DNA from: Xiphophorus maculatus
Taxonomy: Eukaryota > Chordata > Actinopteri > Cyprinodontiformes > Poeciliidae
DNA length: 64,000 nt
Assembly (NCBI RefSeq): GCF_002775205.1
Contig: NC_036462.1
Coordinates: 29,577,084-29,641,083, forward strand
Direction: 5' to 3'
Below, piece after piece: positions 1 to 10,491 of the stretch; the first letter of the stretch is position 1; each line of letters begins with the position of its first letter. The notes beneath the pieces are model-generated. The model made no database searches and was not told the origin of the DNA. It worked only from the letters and a program-made list of their open reading frames with translations. A program made the position numbers and the translations under genes.

Positions 1-3000
1 CCCCACAGCAATGCTCCTCAGTGCTGCTAACATGCTGAGGCACCTCAAGTGAGCTTCCTAATCTATTTATGAACAGCCACAGGACACGTTGTTTCCTGGC
101 CTGCCTTTTAACTTTTCCTGTATTCTGCTGCAGTCTGGAGTACCACTCCCAAATGGTGTCAGAAGCTGTCAAGAAAGTCATCAAACAGGGAAAGGTAACA
201 TAGTTGTTTGTGGTACTCGCTGAGTTTGAAGACTTCATGCTTATTAATGAAACTCATGCTCTTTAAATAACATACTTTTATGCTCCAATTTGCAGGTCAA
301 TAACTGAAAATGTTATCTTTCCAAGCATCCTGTGCATGTAGAATACCATAAGAATCAAATTCCAGCCTATGTTTTGATTGAGCAAGTCTGAACAGTTTTT
401 TTTTTCTCTGATCAGTTTGTGGTGTAACATTAGCAGTTTTTGGCCTGCAAATTTAACAACCTGACTAACAACCTGTGTGTTGGAGAGCCTTTGATTCACT
501 AACATCTGTGTCAGGCCTGCTGGATTTCTATTATGCTTTATTTTTCTAACATTTTTATTCTCTGCTGTTCGTAATTATTATCCTCTTTCAGGTCATATTT
601 TCTGTCCATGACCTACAGGTTTAAGATACAAAGTAAAGTGCAAACAAAACACCCATAATGACCCAATAACACAAAATAAAGTAGTGAATAATAAAACACA
701 TACCAGTAAATTAAATAAATGTTGGTGGTGATAATTCATATCTATATATGTAGTTTGTTTTTCTAACGGTATAATTTAGATTTAAATATATTGCTTGTTA
801 GACTTGTTTTATAATTACTTTAATATTTGTAAATGTAAATTAATAACCTCCACAAAAATTGTGCCATTTGGGAAAACAAACTGCAATCGTCTCCAAATAT
901 TGAGCTTCATTTCTTGAAACAGAAACTAAGATGTTACCAGACAAATTGGTCCGTATTATTTGAAAAGAAACAGGCCAAGAATCTAACCCTGGGGTGTACC
1001 TGGATTAATCTAAAAATATATATATATATGTTCAGTAAAACATCCTCCAGGTATAATGTGAACAAAACTTGAATTGGCATTAATTTAAATTCACTGAGTG
1101 CCTTACTAAAGGCCACAACTTTCTACAAAACATTACAAAAAGTTGGTGAAATACTTTTTCGCGGCCCAATATTTTAGCTGCCCCACATTTGGTTATTAAT
1201 GTGTGCTGAATGCAAGAAGCATGCTACTGTGACGGGTACAGCATGTTGATACTGACTCCCGACAGCATTGCTCGTATTTGATGCATTCATTGCAGCTGTG
1301 CAACCTCCTCCAACACCAATTCCCACCACCCCAACCAGCTGTTTTTTTGTGAAGCTATTGGCAAATATCAAAATCCTTAAAAAGCTGACCTTATGTCATC
1401 TGTTTGCTCCTCCGCTTCTTTTCCTGTCACTCCCGTCTGTCCCTGCACCCCGCTGACCTCTGTGTGTCTGCTGTTTGCATACATGTGTTTTGTGCACATC
1501 CTAGGTTCGAACACGAGACCTTGGCGGGTACTCTACCACTGGCGACTTTGTGCAAGCAGTAGTGGAGAACCTGCGACACCCACCCACCTAATAAGATCCC
1601 ACCTTCCTCATGTTGCCTTAAATGTGGACCTTGATCCTAACATGACCTGAAGGCATGTTAAGACTGAAAACCCTCCCCACTTCCATATTGTGTTCCATAT
1701 GTGTTACTCTGCTTTGACATTAGTGGCCTCCAATGTTTATGTTTAATGTATGTGCGATCGAGCCGATGTAAAAGCAGTGATTTGTGACACTTTGTGGAAA
1801 AAACAAATACAGTTTATGCAGATTTCCATCCCATATTTTTTGTCTTCTGTTTCCTCTCCCTGCCTGCAGTCCCTTTACCTCCATAATCACTCTCAACTTT
1901 AGCATTTCCATTATTTGGGGTTATATTAATAGGTAAACTTATGTTACAGGTTTAATCTAGTCAGTTCCTTGCGATTTTTTTCTAAATGGACATAATCTAA
2001 GCTGCTATATAAAGGTTGCCTCTTTATTATTTTCCCAAGCCCGTGGTAGAAAAGTATTTTTATTTTCAGACTTTATTCCAGTTTCTAAAGGATTAAAATA
2101 AAGGGTTTTTTTGCCACGTCATAACTATATTTTAACATTGTGACTTTCAGTACTCTGTTTTTTCAGTTCTGTTTGAGAATCGGCACAAACACATTCCAAA
2201 ATAAAATGACAATTTTAGAGGGTTTTTTTTCCATCTCTAATCTATGGTGGTTTAAACATTGATATTTTCATTTGTTTTTACAAACAGTATAAAAGCATCA
2301 GTTTACACTAAATGTTTAAAAAAACCCAAAACATTTTAATTTTAATTAATTAGAATTAGAATTCAACTTTATTGTCATCGCACGTCACAAGTACAAAGCA
2401 ACAAAATGGCAAGAATCTTAGATTTTGAAATGAAACAGATCTACTTTAGTTCACATGCCATCAAAAGGAATCAATGTTATGTTATCCAAGCATTTTATTC
2501 AAATAGTTTGCACTCAGATGTTCTAAACATAGTTAAAAAACATTTTTTTAAAATTCTGAAATTTGGTATATAAAAAGTACGGAGTTTTGATGTGGAAAAT
2601 GAATAGGAAGCCTTTGAGTGTCGCTACATTCATGGTAACATATGGGATATGTTTGTGCTTTTGTAGACTTTTCACTTTAGGTTTATTCATTATGTTGTAG
2701 CTTAGAAGGGCAAAACTTCCCATCAGTAATGAAGTACACATAACTTAGTAAAAAACCAAATAAAGTTCAAATTGATGTAAGGGAGATGCACCTTATGCAA
2801 AAATCCATGCTTCCATCATGTTTCTATTTCTACTGTCATGAGCTACATTTTAACTTTGCCTACTGATAAGAAATCTTTTTGTGAAGCAGCTAGATTATTA
2901 CATATAATGTCATATCATTGCATTATATATAATAATTATTATATGTAAAGTACACACACACATATATATAGATATATACATTTATATATATGTCTACATA

Positions 3001-4191
3001 AAGTGCATTATTTGTAATGTGCTCTGTTCACAGAAACTTTACAAAAACTGACTTAATTCACTGTATTTTTATTCAGGCTATTGGTGCTTCCAACATTTCT
3101 ACTCTGATGTAATTTTGCCCGATGAAAGCACCATAGGCTGAAGAAAAAGCACTGAATTAGTGTCAAGATCCATGGAGACAGCATTCCCCTGATGTAAGAT
3201 TCCCTTGAGATTTTATTTGTCAGCGTTCATCGTTCTCTGTACAAAAGGCACCTCTCTGGCAGGTGATATTTTAACGTTCTTAAAATATCACTTCCATAAA
3301 ACTAATTTATAAGAATACATAACCTTGACTTGTCAACATGTTGACGTATAACAGAAATGTAAAAGCAGAACGAAAAGATATCATGGCATTTCTCCATCGG
3401 CACTTGACTAGCCATGTTTTGGGTTTTTTTTCCTAAACAGAACTCGCAGAACAATATATGTCTGTATGCACATTCTCATTTTGACGAGTGACAGATTTCA
3501 AGTTTATATCTGTCGGCTTGTGTTTGGTGACTGCAGCTTACAACAGAAGAAAGCCCCACATTCAGGTCCTCTGGATGGCAAAGTATCACTAAGAATGATT
3601 TTAAATGCAAAAATGTTTTGTCAAGGCCTACAGAATCATGGGAAACTGCTGACTTCACTGTAAAACAAGCAGCGTCATTGAAACCACACGTAGGGTAAGT
3701 CACAAAAGTCCCTCGATAAAGCAGTTAACCACTCATGGTCAGCTGTTTCCAGCTTTGTCAACGGCAAGTTAAGTGGAAGGAAATAAAGGCTTGCAAGAAA
3801 TGCACTGCAACGTAGCCCAGAGCAGGGAGATGTACACCACAAATATCTAAGCCAACAGGAACACTTGAAAGGCATTGCTCTGTTTCACAGCTTTGATGGA
3901 CAGACGCGTTTCCAACTTATCAAAAAATTGAAGAGCGGATGTTTTCCCTGCAGCGACATTTACTCACTCGTCCTGTTCGGCTTGCTCTGCGAGTACAGTT
4001 ACTGTATCAAAGGCTCTCCGACATGCAGGCCACGACACTGCAACGTGGACATGTGCTGCAGCAGCTGTGCACATGGTAACACGCTGTCCTTATGTTTGTG
4101 GCAGGTGCGCACCGGAGACCTGGGGGGCTACTCGACATGCGATGAATTCACCCGGGCCGTCATTGCTAACCTGCCAGTCATAGCTTTGTAA
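1..4191 (+). CDS. idh3b: Isocitrate dehydrogenase [NAD] subunit beta, mitochondrial (3' part; two alternative ends)
   Basis: Beta subunit of the mitochondrial matrix NAD-dependent isocitrate dehydrogenase, a TCA-cycle enzyme that converts isocitrate to 2-oxoglutarate. Only the C-terminal exons lie in the window; the 5' part is upstream of base 1. Exon 1-48 (frame from base 2) reads PTAMLLSAANMLRHL and ends at a GTGAGC donor. Exon 134-194 reads LEYHSQMVSEAVKKVIKQGK and ends at GTAACA. Both match the conserved C-terminal region of IDH3B. From this donor (phase 0) the message can join either of two terminal exons, 1505-1591 or 4105-4191. Each begins with Val-Arg-Thr and a Gly-Gly-Tyr-Ser-Thr core and ends in a stop. 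Human IDH3B also has alternative C-terminal isoforms, so this is probably regulated splicing. The alpha and gamma paralogues were considered, but the alternative ends favour beta. Confidence 0.9.
195..1504 (+). other. idh3b intron
   Basis: AT-rich intron before the proximal terminal exon. It holds a short (TA)n run near 1015-1028. I see no other gene or recognisable repeat. Confidence 0.6.
1505..1591 (+). CDS. idh3b: idh3b alternative terminal exon, proximal form
   Basis: Acceptor CCTAG precedes base 1505. The exon encodes 28 residues and a TAA stop at 1589-1591. It starts VRTRDLGGYSTTGDF and ends ENLRHPPT, resembling the IDH3B isoform with 'GGYSTTTDF'. It is in frame with the exon ending at 194. 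The 3' UTR follows; no canonical AATAAA is evident close to the stop, and the nearest clear one is around 2098. Confidence 0.87.
   Translation, partial: VRTRDLGGYSTTGDFVQAVVENLRHPPT
1592..4104 (+). other. idh3b proximal 3' UTR and intron leading to the distal terminal exon
   Basis: Non-coding. It begins with the 3' UTR of the proximal isoform. It contains the 3' tail of an interspersed repeat at 2350-2408 and AT-rich low-complexity DNA at 2935-2995. Nothing else is recognised. Confidence 0.5.
2350..2408 (-). repeat. 3' tail of a retroposon (LINE/SINE-like)
   Basis: On the minus strand this reads a conserved tail with TTGTACTTGTGACG, then GATGACAATAAAGTTGAATT, followed by short TCTAAT-type tandem units. 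A second copy is on the + strand at about 59765-59842. The shared tail and terminal tandem units are typical of fish non-LTR retroposon 3' ends. Confidence 0.55.
4105..4191 (+). CDS. idh3b: idh3b alternative terminal exon, distal form
   Basis: Acceptor GTGGCAG precedes base 4105. The exon encodes 28 residues and a TAA stop. It starts VRTGDLGGYSTCDEF and ends NLPVIAL, resembling the other human IDH3B C-terminal isoform ('GGYATCHDF'). It has the same phase and the same coding length (87 nt) as the proximal exon, with 15 of 28 residues identical, which points to an ancient exon duplication. A canonical AATAAA lies at 4532-4537. Confidence 0.87.
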   Translation: MRTGDLGGYSTCDEFTRAVIANLPVIAL

Positions 4192-5227
4192 ATGCAAATC
4201 TGTCAGCTGCTGAGACACACGCACACATTCAGTTTTTTTCTTTGCCTTCTGTCATGGACTGTGCACTGTCTCAGCAATGTACTACAAAACACAGAAAATC
4301 TGCACCGTTATGTTCACAAAACATCGTTTAAAGTGGCATTTTGAAGAAAAACAATAACAGTTGCAAGCATACATCATCTACGCCAACCTTTTGCTTTCTC
4401 AAAACTGTAAAATTCTGCCTAATGGCTTTATTTCAGGTCACTTAGCAGCAGTCAAAACGTGATGGATTTATACATCTGATTATTTATTAACGGCGGTTTT
4501 TAGCATATCGCTTCACTTATGGCGAAATGTGAATAAAAAATGAGATGTAACAGCAAGAGTGTGAAGCAGTCTCATGACTCTTAATGGAAACCTGATGCAG
4601 TATTTAGTGGTATTAAAGGTTCATCACAGCCGTGGGTGGCTTCGGTCAGCATGTGTTTCCTTGGAGCAACTAGAACTTACTTATTCCTCTTTTCCTGACA
4701 CATGCCGATCAGGTGGAGCTGGAAAGTCTGCCGTGTAGGAGTCATATGAGGATCTTTGTGTTAGTCACATGTGAACTATGGCTGATGTTGCTGTCGCCCA
4801 GCAGGATTGCAGAAGTACAACACCGGACAACAGAGCTGGAGAGATTCACACGGATTACGCTGTACTGTATTGCAAGCATATTGATCGCCAGTTTTCAGAA
4901 TGTCTTCAATAGTTTGTTAAATCTTTTTACCTACTGAAATAGTAAGACTAACCCAAACTCAACTTAGATAATCAGCTTTTAAAGACTTCCTTAAATATAC
5001 TTTTTTCTGTATGTTTTATCACCTGGAAATTACTCATACTGTATAGGTTTGAATCCCGAAAGCTTTTAATAGAAGATGCATTAAACGTAGATTCATACAA
5101 AGGGTGTCTTTTAAGGCATTTAATGTTGTTGTTTTTTTACCATGGTTTTATTCAGTAAAACACATAGAATATTTGACAATTAGACAACATTTTACTTACT
5201 CTTTAGCAAGTATTCATTCTTCTAAAG

Positions 5228-5434
5228 CAGGACTGTCAAACTCCAGTCCTGCAACCTTTAGATGTTCCTCTGCTGCACCACACCTGAATAGAATAATTAG
5301 GTCATTAAGGCTCTGGAGAACTGATCTACACAAGGAGGAGGTAATTAAGTCATTTCATTCCAGTGTTTTGTACCTGTGGCACATCTAAAAACTGCAGGAC
5401 AGCGGCCCTTGAGGACTGGAATTTGACATCTGTG
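5228..5434. mobile_element. hAT-type MITE (non-autonomous DNA transposon)
   Basis: The ends are inverted repeats of about 23 bp: the left begins CAGGACTGTCAAACTCCAGT and the right end is its near reverse complement (ACTGGAATTTGACATCTGTG). The flanking octamers TTCTAAAG and ATCTAAGG agree at 6 of 8 positions, consistent with an aged 8-bp target duplication as made by hAT transposases. There is no coding capacity. Confidence 0.7.
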
Positions 5435-5599
5435 ATCTAAGGCATTAAAGCAGAAGAACACGAATAAGAGTCTGGCTCTCAAACACATTCCATTCAAAAT
5501 CCTGTAATATAAACTACTTAACTACATTTATGTATACTTTTTATGTTACTAAATGTAAAGGCTTTGGGGGAAAAAAAGAACATTCCTAAGCAAAAGTAA

Positions 5600-6770
5600 T
5601 CAACTCCAATAATCTAATACAAAATGCTGATATACTGGGCATCTCAAAAGTGTAACATCCTTGTTGCAATTATAGGCTTTTGCGAGATAAAGACATAAGA
5701 TCATAATAAATTAATTATTTTTATTGTGTCGTATATGTTGAAAATTTAACTGACAAAGAGGGAAGTGTAAAATGGACAAAAAAAAAAACCCTCTGACTTC
5801 TGGGTTGCAAAAGTGTGCATGCCCTTTTAATTCAAATAAAGCACCTGTGATTCAATTTTAGTCTCATTTGGTTGAGTAAATCAGAAGGCTGTGTCTTTAT
5901 CAAATTGTTGCCCTCACTTTCCCAATCTGGTCGATTTATTGCTCAGATTTTCTGTCAGATTTAGTTCTGGACTTCTGTAGTTTCTTGGGTTATGATTAGT
6001 TGATCTGAATGTATGCTTGCACTTAAATAAACTAGTTATCTTTACTTTAGCACACATTTGAAAGTTTTGGCTCAAAAATGACTGAGTTCTTTGACAAAAA
6101 CCTGCTCCATTTCAAGAAAAGAGGCCTAACAAATGTTATTTTTACTGCCATTTTTATTTTATTTTTTTACCTGGGCACGGTTTATTTTGGTGATGTGAAG
6201 TTTTTTTTGTACCAAACTTGTGTAAATATTGTCAGCCTGGTTTACCACTGAGCCATGTGACACCCAGTTTGGTGACATTTGCAGGAAATGATGATGATTG
6301 CAGTTTAAAGAAACCAGACCCTGGCAGTTTAATAGTTTATTCATTCAACAAACAGCCTGGCACCTTCTCCTTCTGCTGGTCACCAGCTGTTGGGGAATGA
6401 CATCTTAATCTTCAACCAACATTTGCAGCAGCCAGTCAGAAATGTTGGCAGTGTTGGATCATGCTGGCTTGAACAGCAGTTCTAGCTGGGGTTGAGATCA
6501 AGACTGCAAGCAGATCAGCCCATCTTCTCCTCTCCCAAATTCTGGGGATGTTCCCCAAATAACCCCAGAGCAAGCTCAGCCATCTTGGACGATATACAGT
6601 AGTTCAGGCCCTAAAAATGGATAGATATCTGTTTGCTACTGCTTCCAGAAACCTTTGTTGATGTCTCTCTGCACTGAGATTGCCTCAGGTGATGACGTCT
6701 TGTTGTTCCACTACTGGAAATGCTGCCCCCACATCATCATACTGCCTCCACCAAAAGATGTGTCACCATT
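5600..6770. mobile_element. Degenerate Tc1-like transposon DNA
   Basis: The stretch around 5800 (GTGTGCATGCCC and following bases) and the stretch around 6690-6760 (CCCCCACATCATCATACTGC and following bases) resemble fish Tc1-like element sequence as I remember it. No intact transposase frame survives and boundaries are uncertain. Confidence 0.35.
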
Positions 6771-6819
6771 TAATAAACGGGAAATAAACAGAAACAGAAT
6801 AAACGATTAATTTCAAGCC

Positions 6820-6855
<36 letters not shown>
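6820..6855. repeat. (TA)n microsatellite
   Basis: Alternating TA with a single TG interruption near 6839. It directly abuts the truncated LINE fragment. Confidence 0.9.
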
Positions 6856-7262
6856 GTACGGTAATATATGGTATGTGGTAATGGTGAACCAACCAGACAT
6901 TGTCGTAGTGGATAAACAACAGAGGAAAGCCGTTGTGGTAGATGTAGCAATACCAAGCAACTGCAACATCAGGAAAAAGGAGCACGAGAAACTAGAGAAA
7001 TACCAGGGCCTCAGGGAGGAACTGGAGAGGGCCTGGAAGGTGAAGACCACAGTGGTGCCTGTGGTCATCGGGGCCCTCGGGGCAGTCACCCCCAAACTGG
7101 ACCAATGGCTACAACAGATCCCAGGAACAACATCAGACATCTCAGTCCAGAAATGTGCAGTCCTTGGCACAGCCAAGATACTGCGCAGAACCCTCAAGCT
7201 CCCAGGCCTCTGGTAGAGGACCCGAGCTCAGAGGATAAGAACCACCCGCGGTGGGTGAGAAG
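6856..7262 (+). mobile_element. 5'-truncated LINE fragment with RLE-type endonuclease C-terminus
   Basis: An ORF open to the stop at 7214-7216 encodes about 110 residues with QPDIVVVDKQQRKAVVVDVA. This fits the P-D-x(14)-D core of restriction-enzyme-like endonucleases in R2/R4/Dong/Rex6-type non-LTR retrotransposons. It ends TAKILRRTLKLPGLW, a C-terminus common in annotated fish retrotransposons. The reverse transcriptase is missing, so this is a 5'-truncated, non-autonomous insertion. It is bounded by (TA)n on the left, and a Tc1-like MITE then (TA)n on the right. Confidence 0.75.
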
Positions 7263-7274
7263 GGAATTTATATA

Positions 7275-7503
7275 CACTGCTCAAAAAAATAAAGGGAACA
7301 CTTAAACAACACAATATAACTCCAAGTAAATCAAACTTCTGTGAAATCAAACTGTCCACTTAGGAAGCAACACTGATTGACTATCAATTTCACCTGCTGT
7401 TGTGCAAATGGAACTTTGTACAGAACAAAGTATTCAATGAGAATATTTCTTTCATTCAGATCTAGGATGTGTTATTTGAGTGTTCCCTTTATTTTTTTGA
7501 GCA

Positions 7504-7506
<3 letters not shown>
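7275..7506. mobile_element. Tc1/mariner-type MITE
   Basis: Short element with long terminal inverted repeats. The left contains ACTGCTCAAAAAAATAAAGG then GAACAC; the right is the exact reverse complement, GTGTTCCC then TTTATTTTTTTGAGCAGT. It is flanked by TA, the Tc1/mariner target. At about 232 bp it has no transposase and would need one in trans. Confidence 0.85.

Positions 7507-7574
<68 letters not shown>
7505..7574. repeat. (TA)n microsatellite, about 35 units
   Basis: Uninterrupted TA repeat directly after the MITE. Its Tyr-Ile 'proteins' in several frames are artefacts. Confidence 0.95.
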
Positions 7575-7579
<5 letters not shown>

Positions 7580-7706
7580 AAGTTATAATTACTGGTATCC
7601 TTCTGCGTGAATAAATACAGGAAAAAAATCTTGCTAGATGTGCAATAAATGTTCTGGGACATGCCCCTGCTGAGCGCTGCAGTGTGTTGCGTCCAAAATG
7701 AAGCTC

Positions 7707-7727
7707 TACCAGCAGGGGGCGCTGCCT
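7707..7727 (+). promoter_or_regulatory. CTCF-type binding motif
   Basis: The sequence TACCAGCAGGGGGCGCTGCC matches the vertebrate CTCF core (CCAGCAGGGGGCGCT) closely. It lies just before the presumed ptpra first exon and after a cluster of mobile elements, so it could mark a promoter-proximal boundary. Confidence 0.6.
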
Positions 7728-7799
7728 GGTATGGAGAAACAGATTGGAGAGGAGTCGGGGCCTGGCCTGGGAATTTTTTTTCTTTTTTTTTGCTCTCCT

Positions 7800-8203
7800 T
7801 CCCATTCTTCCTATGCAGACAGACACACAACATGGCGGACTAGAATAGTCGACCGACGCGCCCGGATACAGCGGATAAACTGTGGGGGGTTTTACCATCC
7901 AAGGAGGCAAACAAAGGAACCTCCGACCGGACAGCAGATCCTGGAGAACTGGTGCGCTTTTCAGGGGGAGCCATCTTTATCTGGATTTAGCAGGAAAAAC
8001 TGACTGCGAAGTGTTGGCAGTGTGTCCCAGGTTGCGCTTCCCCCCCCCCAACCCCGCTCACACTCCTCTCTGTTCCCGGGGTGTGGAGACAGGGGCCGGG
8101 TTGGAAAAACGTGGAAAGAGAAGGAGCGGATAAAATCCTCTCCCCTCTTTTGGCCATCTTTTCTCCAGGTACGGGTTCCCATCTGTGCGCCGCAGGACTT
8201 GTG
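7800..8203 (+). other. ptpra: Candidate 5' non-coding exon 1 of ptpra
   Basis: The likely transcript start lies near the YY1-like motif at 7829. Possible ends are 8168 (donor GTACGG) or 8203 (donor GTGAGT). It includes a three-codon upstream ORF, ATG GCG GAC TAG at 7832-7843. The true start site cannot be fixed from sequence alone. Confidence 0.4.
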
Positions 8204-8628
8204 GTGAGTTAACTTGTTTTTGTTGCGCAAAAAAAAAAAAAAAAAGCCGAATCCCCACTTGTTACAATGTCGCTGTGTACGAGCATGTTTCCTCTCGCTG
8301 TAACACTGTATCACCCCACAAACAAGCACTTTGTGCCCCCCTCCCTCCCCAATCCTCCTCCTTTCGGGCTCACAGAGAGCCCCTTATATGTCAGTGGAAA
8401 TGGACAAGAAGCGGGCTTGAGTTTAATGGTTGCAAACCGTGAACGTTTCAGAAGTAGCTCGGAGGCAGGGAGGGATTTATTTATTTATTTATTTTAGCAA
8501 AGGGGGCTCTCAGAAAGGGGGGGGGGCTCAACTCTTGAGTGCGACAAGCTATATAGGAAAAGAGAGGCAGAAGTGGGGTTGTTGTGCCAACACGGATGCG
8601 GTTGCGGTGGCACGGGAACAAAGAGGAG

Positions 8629-8648
8629 GAGGGGGGGGGGGGGGGGGG
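8629..8648 (+). repeat. Poly-G tract
   Basis: A run of about 20 G residues with potential to form G-quadruplex or slipped structures, just inside the inferred first intron. Confidence 0.9.
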
Positions 8649-9098
8649 TCTCTGGACTGGCTCACTGGAAAGTCCGCTGTATTGATCAATGCTTTGTTAT
8701 TACACATGTAGAGATTGAGGGTGGGGAGCTTAGCTGGGGGTCCGTGAGTGGAGGACCTATGGGTCCCCTTTGTGAGGTTAGGTCGTCACTAGCGTTCAAA
8801 TGTGTTCTCCATCAAATCACTGACGCTTCTTCCGATGCTGGCTGAAACACTCCGCCTCCCTCCCACCCCCCCCCTTCTTACTGCCTCTCCCAAAAGTTTT
8901 AGTAATGATTAATACCCTCCTCTCTGTCAGAGTACTGGGTGTAACCGAGCAAATCATATCAGTTTTATTTTTATGAATTACTTTGCTTTCAGTTTGCAGA
9001 AGCTCCGGGTACAGATTATGTGGGAGAAGGAAAGAAAAAGAAAACAAAACAAAACAGTCACCAGTAATGGCAAGTCAAACTTTTTTTTTTTTTTTTTT

Positions 9099-10094
9099 GC
9101 CTCGCAAAAGTATTCACGCCCCTTGAACGTTTCCACGTTTTGTCGCGTTAAAAGCACACCCGTCACTGTATTTAATGTGGATTTTACGTAGTAGACCAAT
9201 ATAAAGAAAATTAATGCATGCTGTGCATTCAGCTAAATAAAATCCAGCTGTTCAGTGAAGGCCTCAGAGGTTTAGACCAAGGAGAAAGTTGTGGAGAGCT
9301 TTAAGGAAACCTTAAGTTGCAAGAGCAAACCTAGCTAAACCTGCCCGTCCACGTAAACTGGCAAGTAACTCACAACTATCATCTTGTCACTCTTTACGGA
9401 AGAGTTGAAGGACGTCACCAAGACGGTTTCTTTGCAGTTCTCCACAAGCCAAGTAGGCAGCACAACAAACACGTCAAAGAGTGTGCGTTGGTCTTGCAGG
9501 ACACTGAAATGAACTCTGCACCCTGATGAGGCCGTCTTCGTGGCAGACATGGTGGTGGCAGCATCAGCATCATGCTGTGTGCATGCTCTCCTTCAGAAGT
9601 TACAGTGAAACCGGGTTACCGTGGAAGACAGTCGGTTTGACGATGCAAAACATTTGAGCGAGATTTCAGCTTACAGTGAGGAAAGCGATCCTAAATGTAC
9701 AGCCGGAGCTCCAATGAAACGGCTTGGATCACAAGATATTCAAGTGTTTGAAAGGTTCAGTCAAAGTCCAGACCTTGCTCTCTCGGCAGGACTGGATAAG
9801 AATATCAGTGTGTAACGGTGAAACGCTAGTACAGACGTATCTAAATGGACATGTAGCTGGAATTGCAAAAAACAAGTGGTTCTACAGAGTATTCCTCTGG
9901 GAGTCTGGTTACAAATGAATGGCACGTTTTGTCAGATTTTTATTTGTATAAAATAGTCGAAAACCACTTATTTCCCTCACACGTCCACTACAAAATACGC
10001 TCTCCTTTTTTGTGTTGGTTTATCTCATAACGTCTCAATGAAATAAATTCAAGTAGATGTAAGATCGAGACAAAATGTGTAAAAGTTCAAGCCG
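9099..10094. mobile_element. Degenerate Tc1-like transposon
   Basis: The left end (GCAAAAGTATTCACGCCCCT then TGAACGTTTCC) and right end (GACAAAATGTGTAAAAGTTC) resemble the inverted ends of a common fish Tc1-like family. Internal pieces such as GTGGCAGCATCAGCATCATG and TCAAAGTCCAGACC match its transposase region as remembered. The transposase frame is broken throughout. The right terminus is eroded after about 10094. Confidence 0.65.
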
Positions 10095-10257
10095 ATGGTG
10101 CGGAAGTTCCCAGCAGAATCGTTGCATCGATGCCAGGAGGAATCCCTGACTTGTCATATCTGCCGCCCGGATCTCAAACCCCCAACATCTGGTTCGGTTC
10201 AACGCACTGCAGCTCATTTATGCGATTCCTCGCTCTGCCTTTTTGTCCACACCAGCT

Positions 10258-10491
10258 TCACGGAGGTCGTGTCGTCTTTGCGGCTTCCAGTCGCAAAACT
10301 CGCAGCCGCACGCCCTCCCGACCCGTGTGACTCCATTTTTCAGACCCGTATCTTGACCTCTGCTCGTCAGGCCCGAACACGTTCGCTGCTTTCCCATAGA
10401 AGCTGTTGCGCCACGTCCACTTGTCACACAGCACCTTGTCATCGGCACTAAATTGCAGAACCGAGAGAAGTGCGCCTTGCCCGTATGACAC
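10258..10491 (-). other. Unidentified minus-strand ORF in a CpG-rich patch
   Basis: A minus-strand frame reads SYGQGALLSVLQFSADDKVL then CDKWTWRNSF and closes at 10258. A possible acceptor (GATGACAG) lies just upstream. Composition is protein-like with Cys and Trp, but I cannot assign it to a family. Overlapping ORFs in other frames suggest that high GC alone may keep frames open. It could be a retrocopy fragment, a transposon piece or chance. Confidence 0.2.

Larger units (their letters stand above)
4192..6819. other. Intergenic region downstream of idh3b
   Basis: It contains the distal idh3b 3' UTR (poly-A signal at 4532), a hAT-type MITE (5228-5434) and degenerate Tc1-like DNA (about 5600-6770). 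Short ORFs here show no family signature. Confidence 0.5.
7640..8700 (+). promoter_or_regulatory. GC-rich promoter-like region, probable ptpra promoter and first exon
   Basis: A local rise in GC and CpG within AT-rich DNA, upstream of the only downstream + strand gene start (ptpra). It holds a CTCF-type motif (7707-7727) and three YY1-like motifs: CAACATGGCGGAC at 7829, GCCATCTTT near 7970 and GCCATCTTT near 8152. Two splice donors follow: CCAG|GTACGG after 8168 and TTGTG|GTGAGT after 8203. The assignment to ptpra is inferred from position and orientation. Confidence 0.55.

Noticed and set aside
4713-4937. ORF after an AG at 4712, considered as a third idh3b terminal exon
   Set aside because: Lacks the Val-Arg-Thr...Gly-Gly-Tyr-Ser core shared by both genuine terminal exons.
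7377-7833. ORFs of alternating Tyr-Ile across the (TA)n tract, also at 55244-55531
   Set aside because: Translation of a microsatellite; no homology, present in several frames and on both strands.
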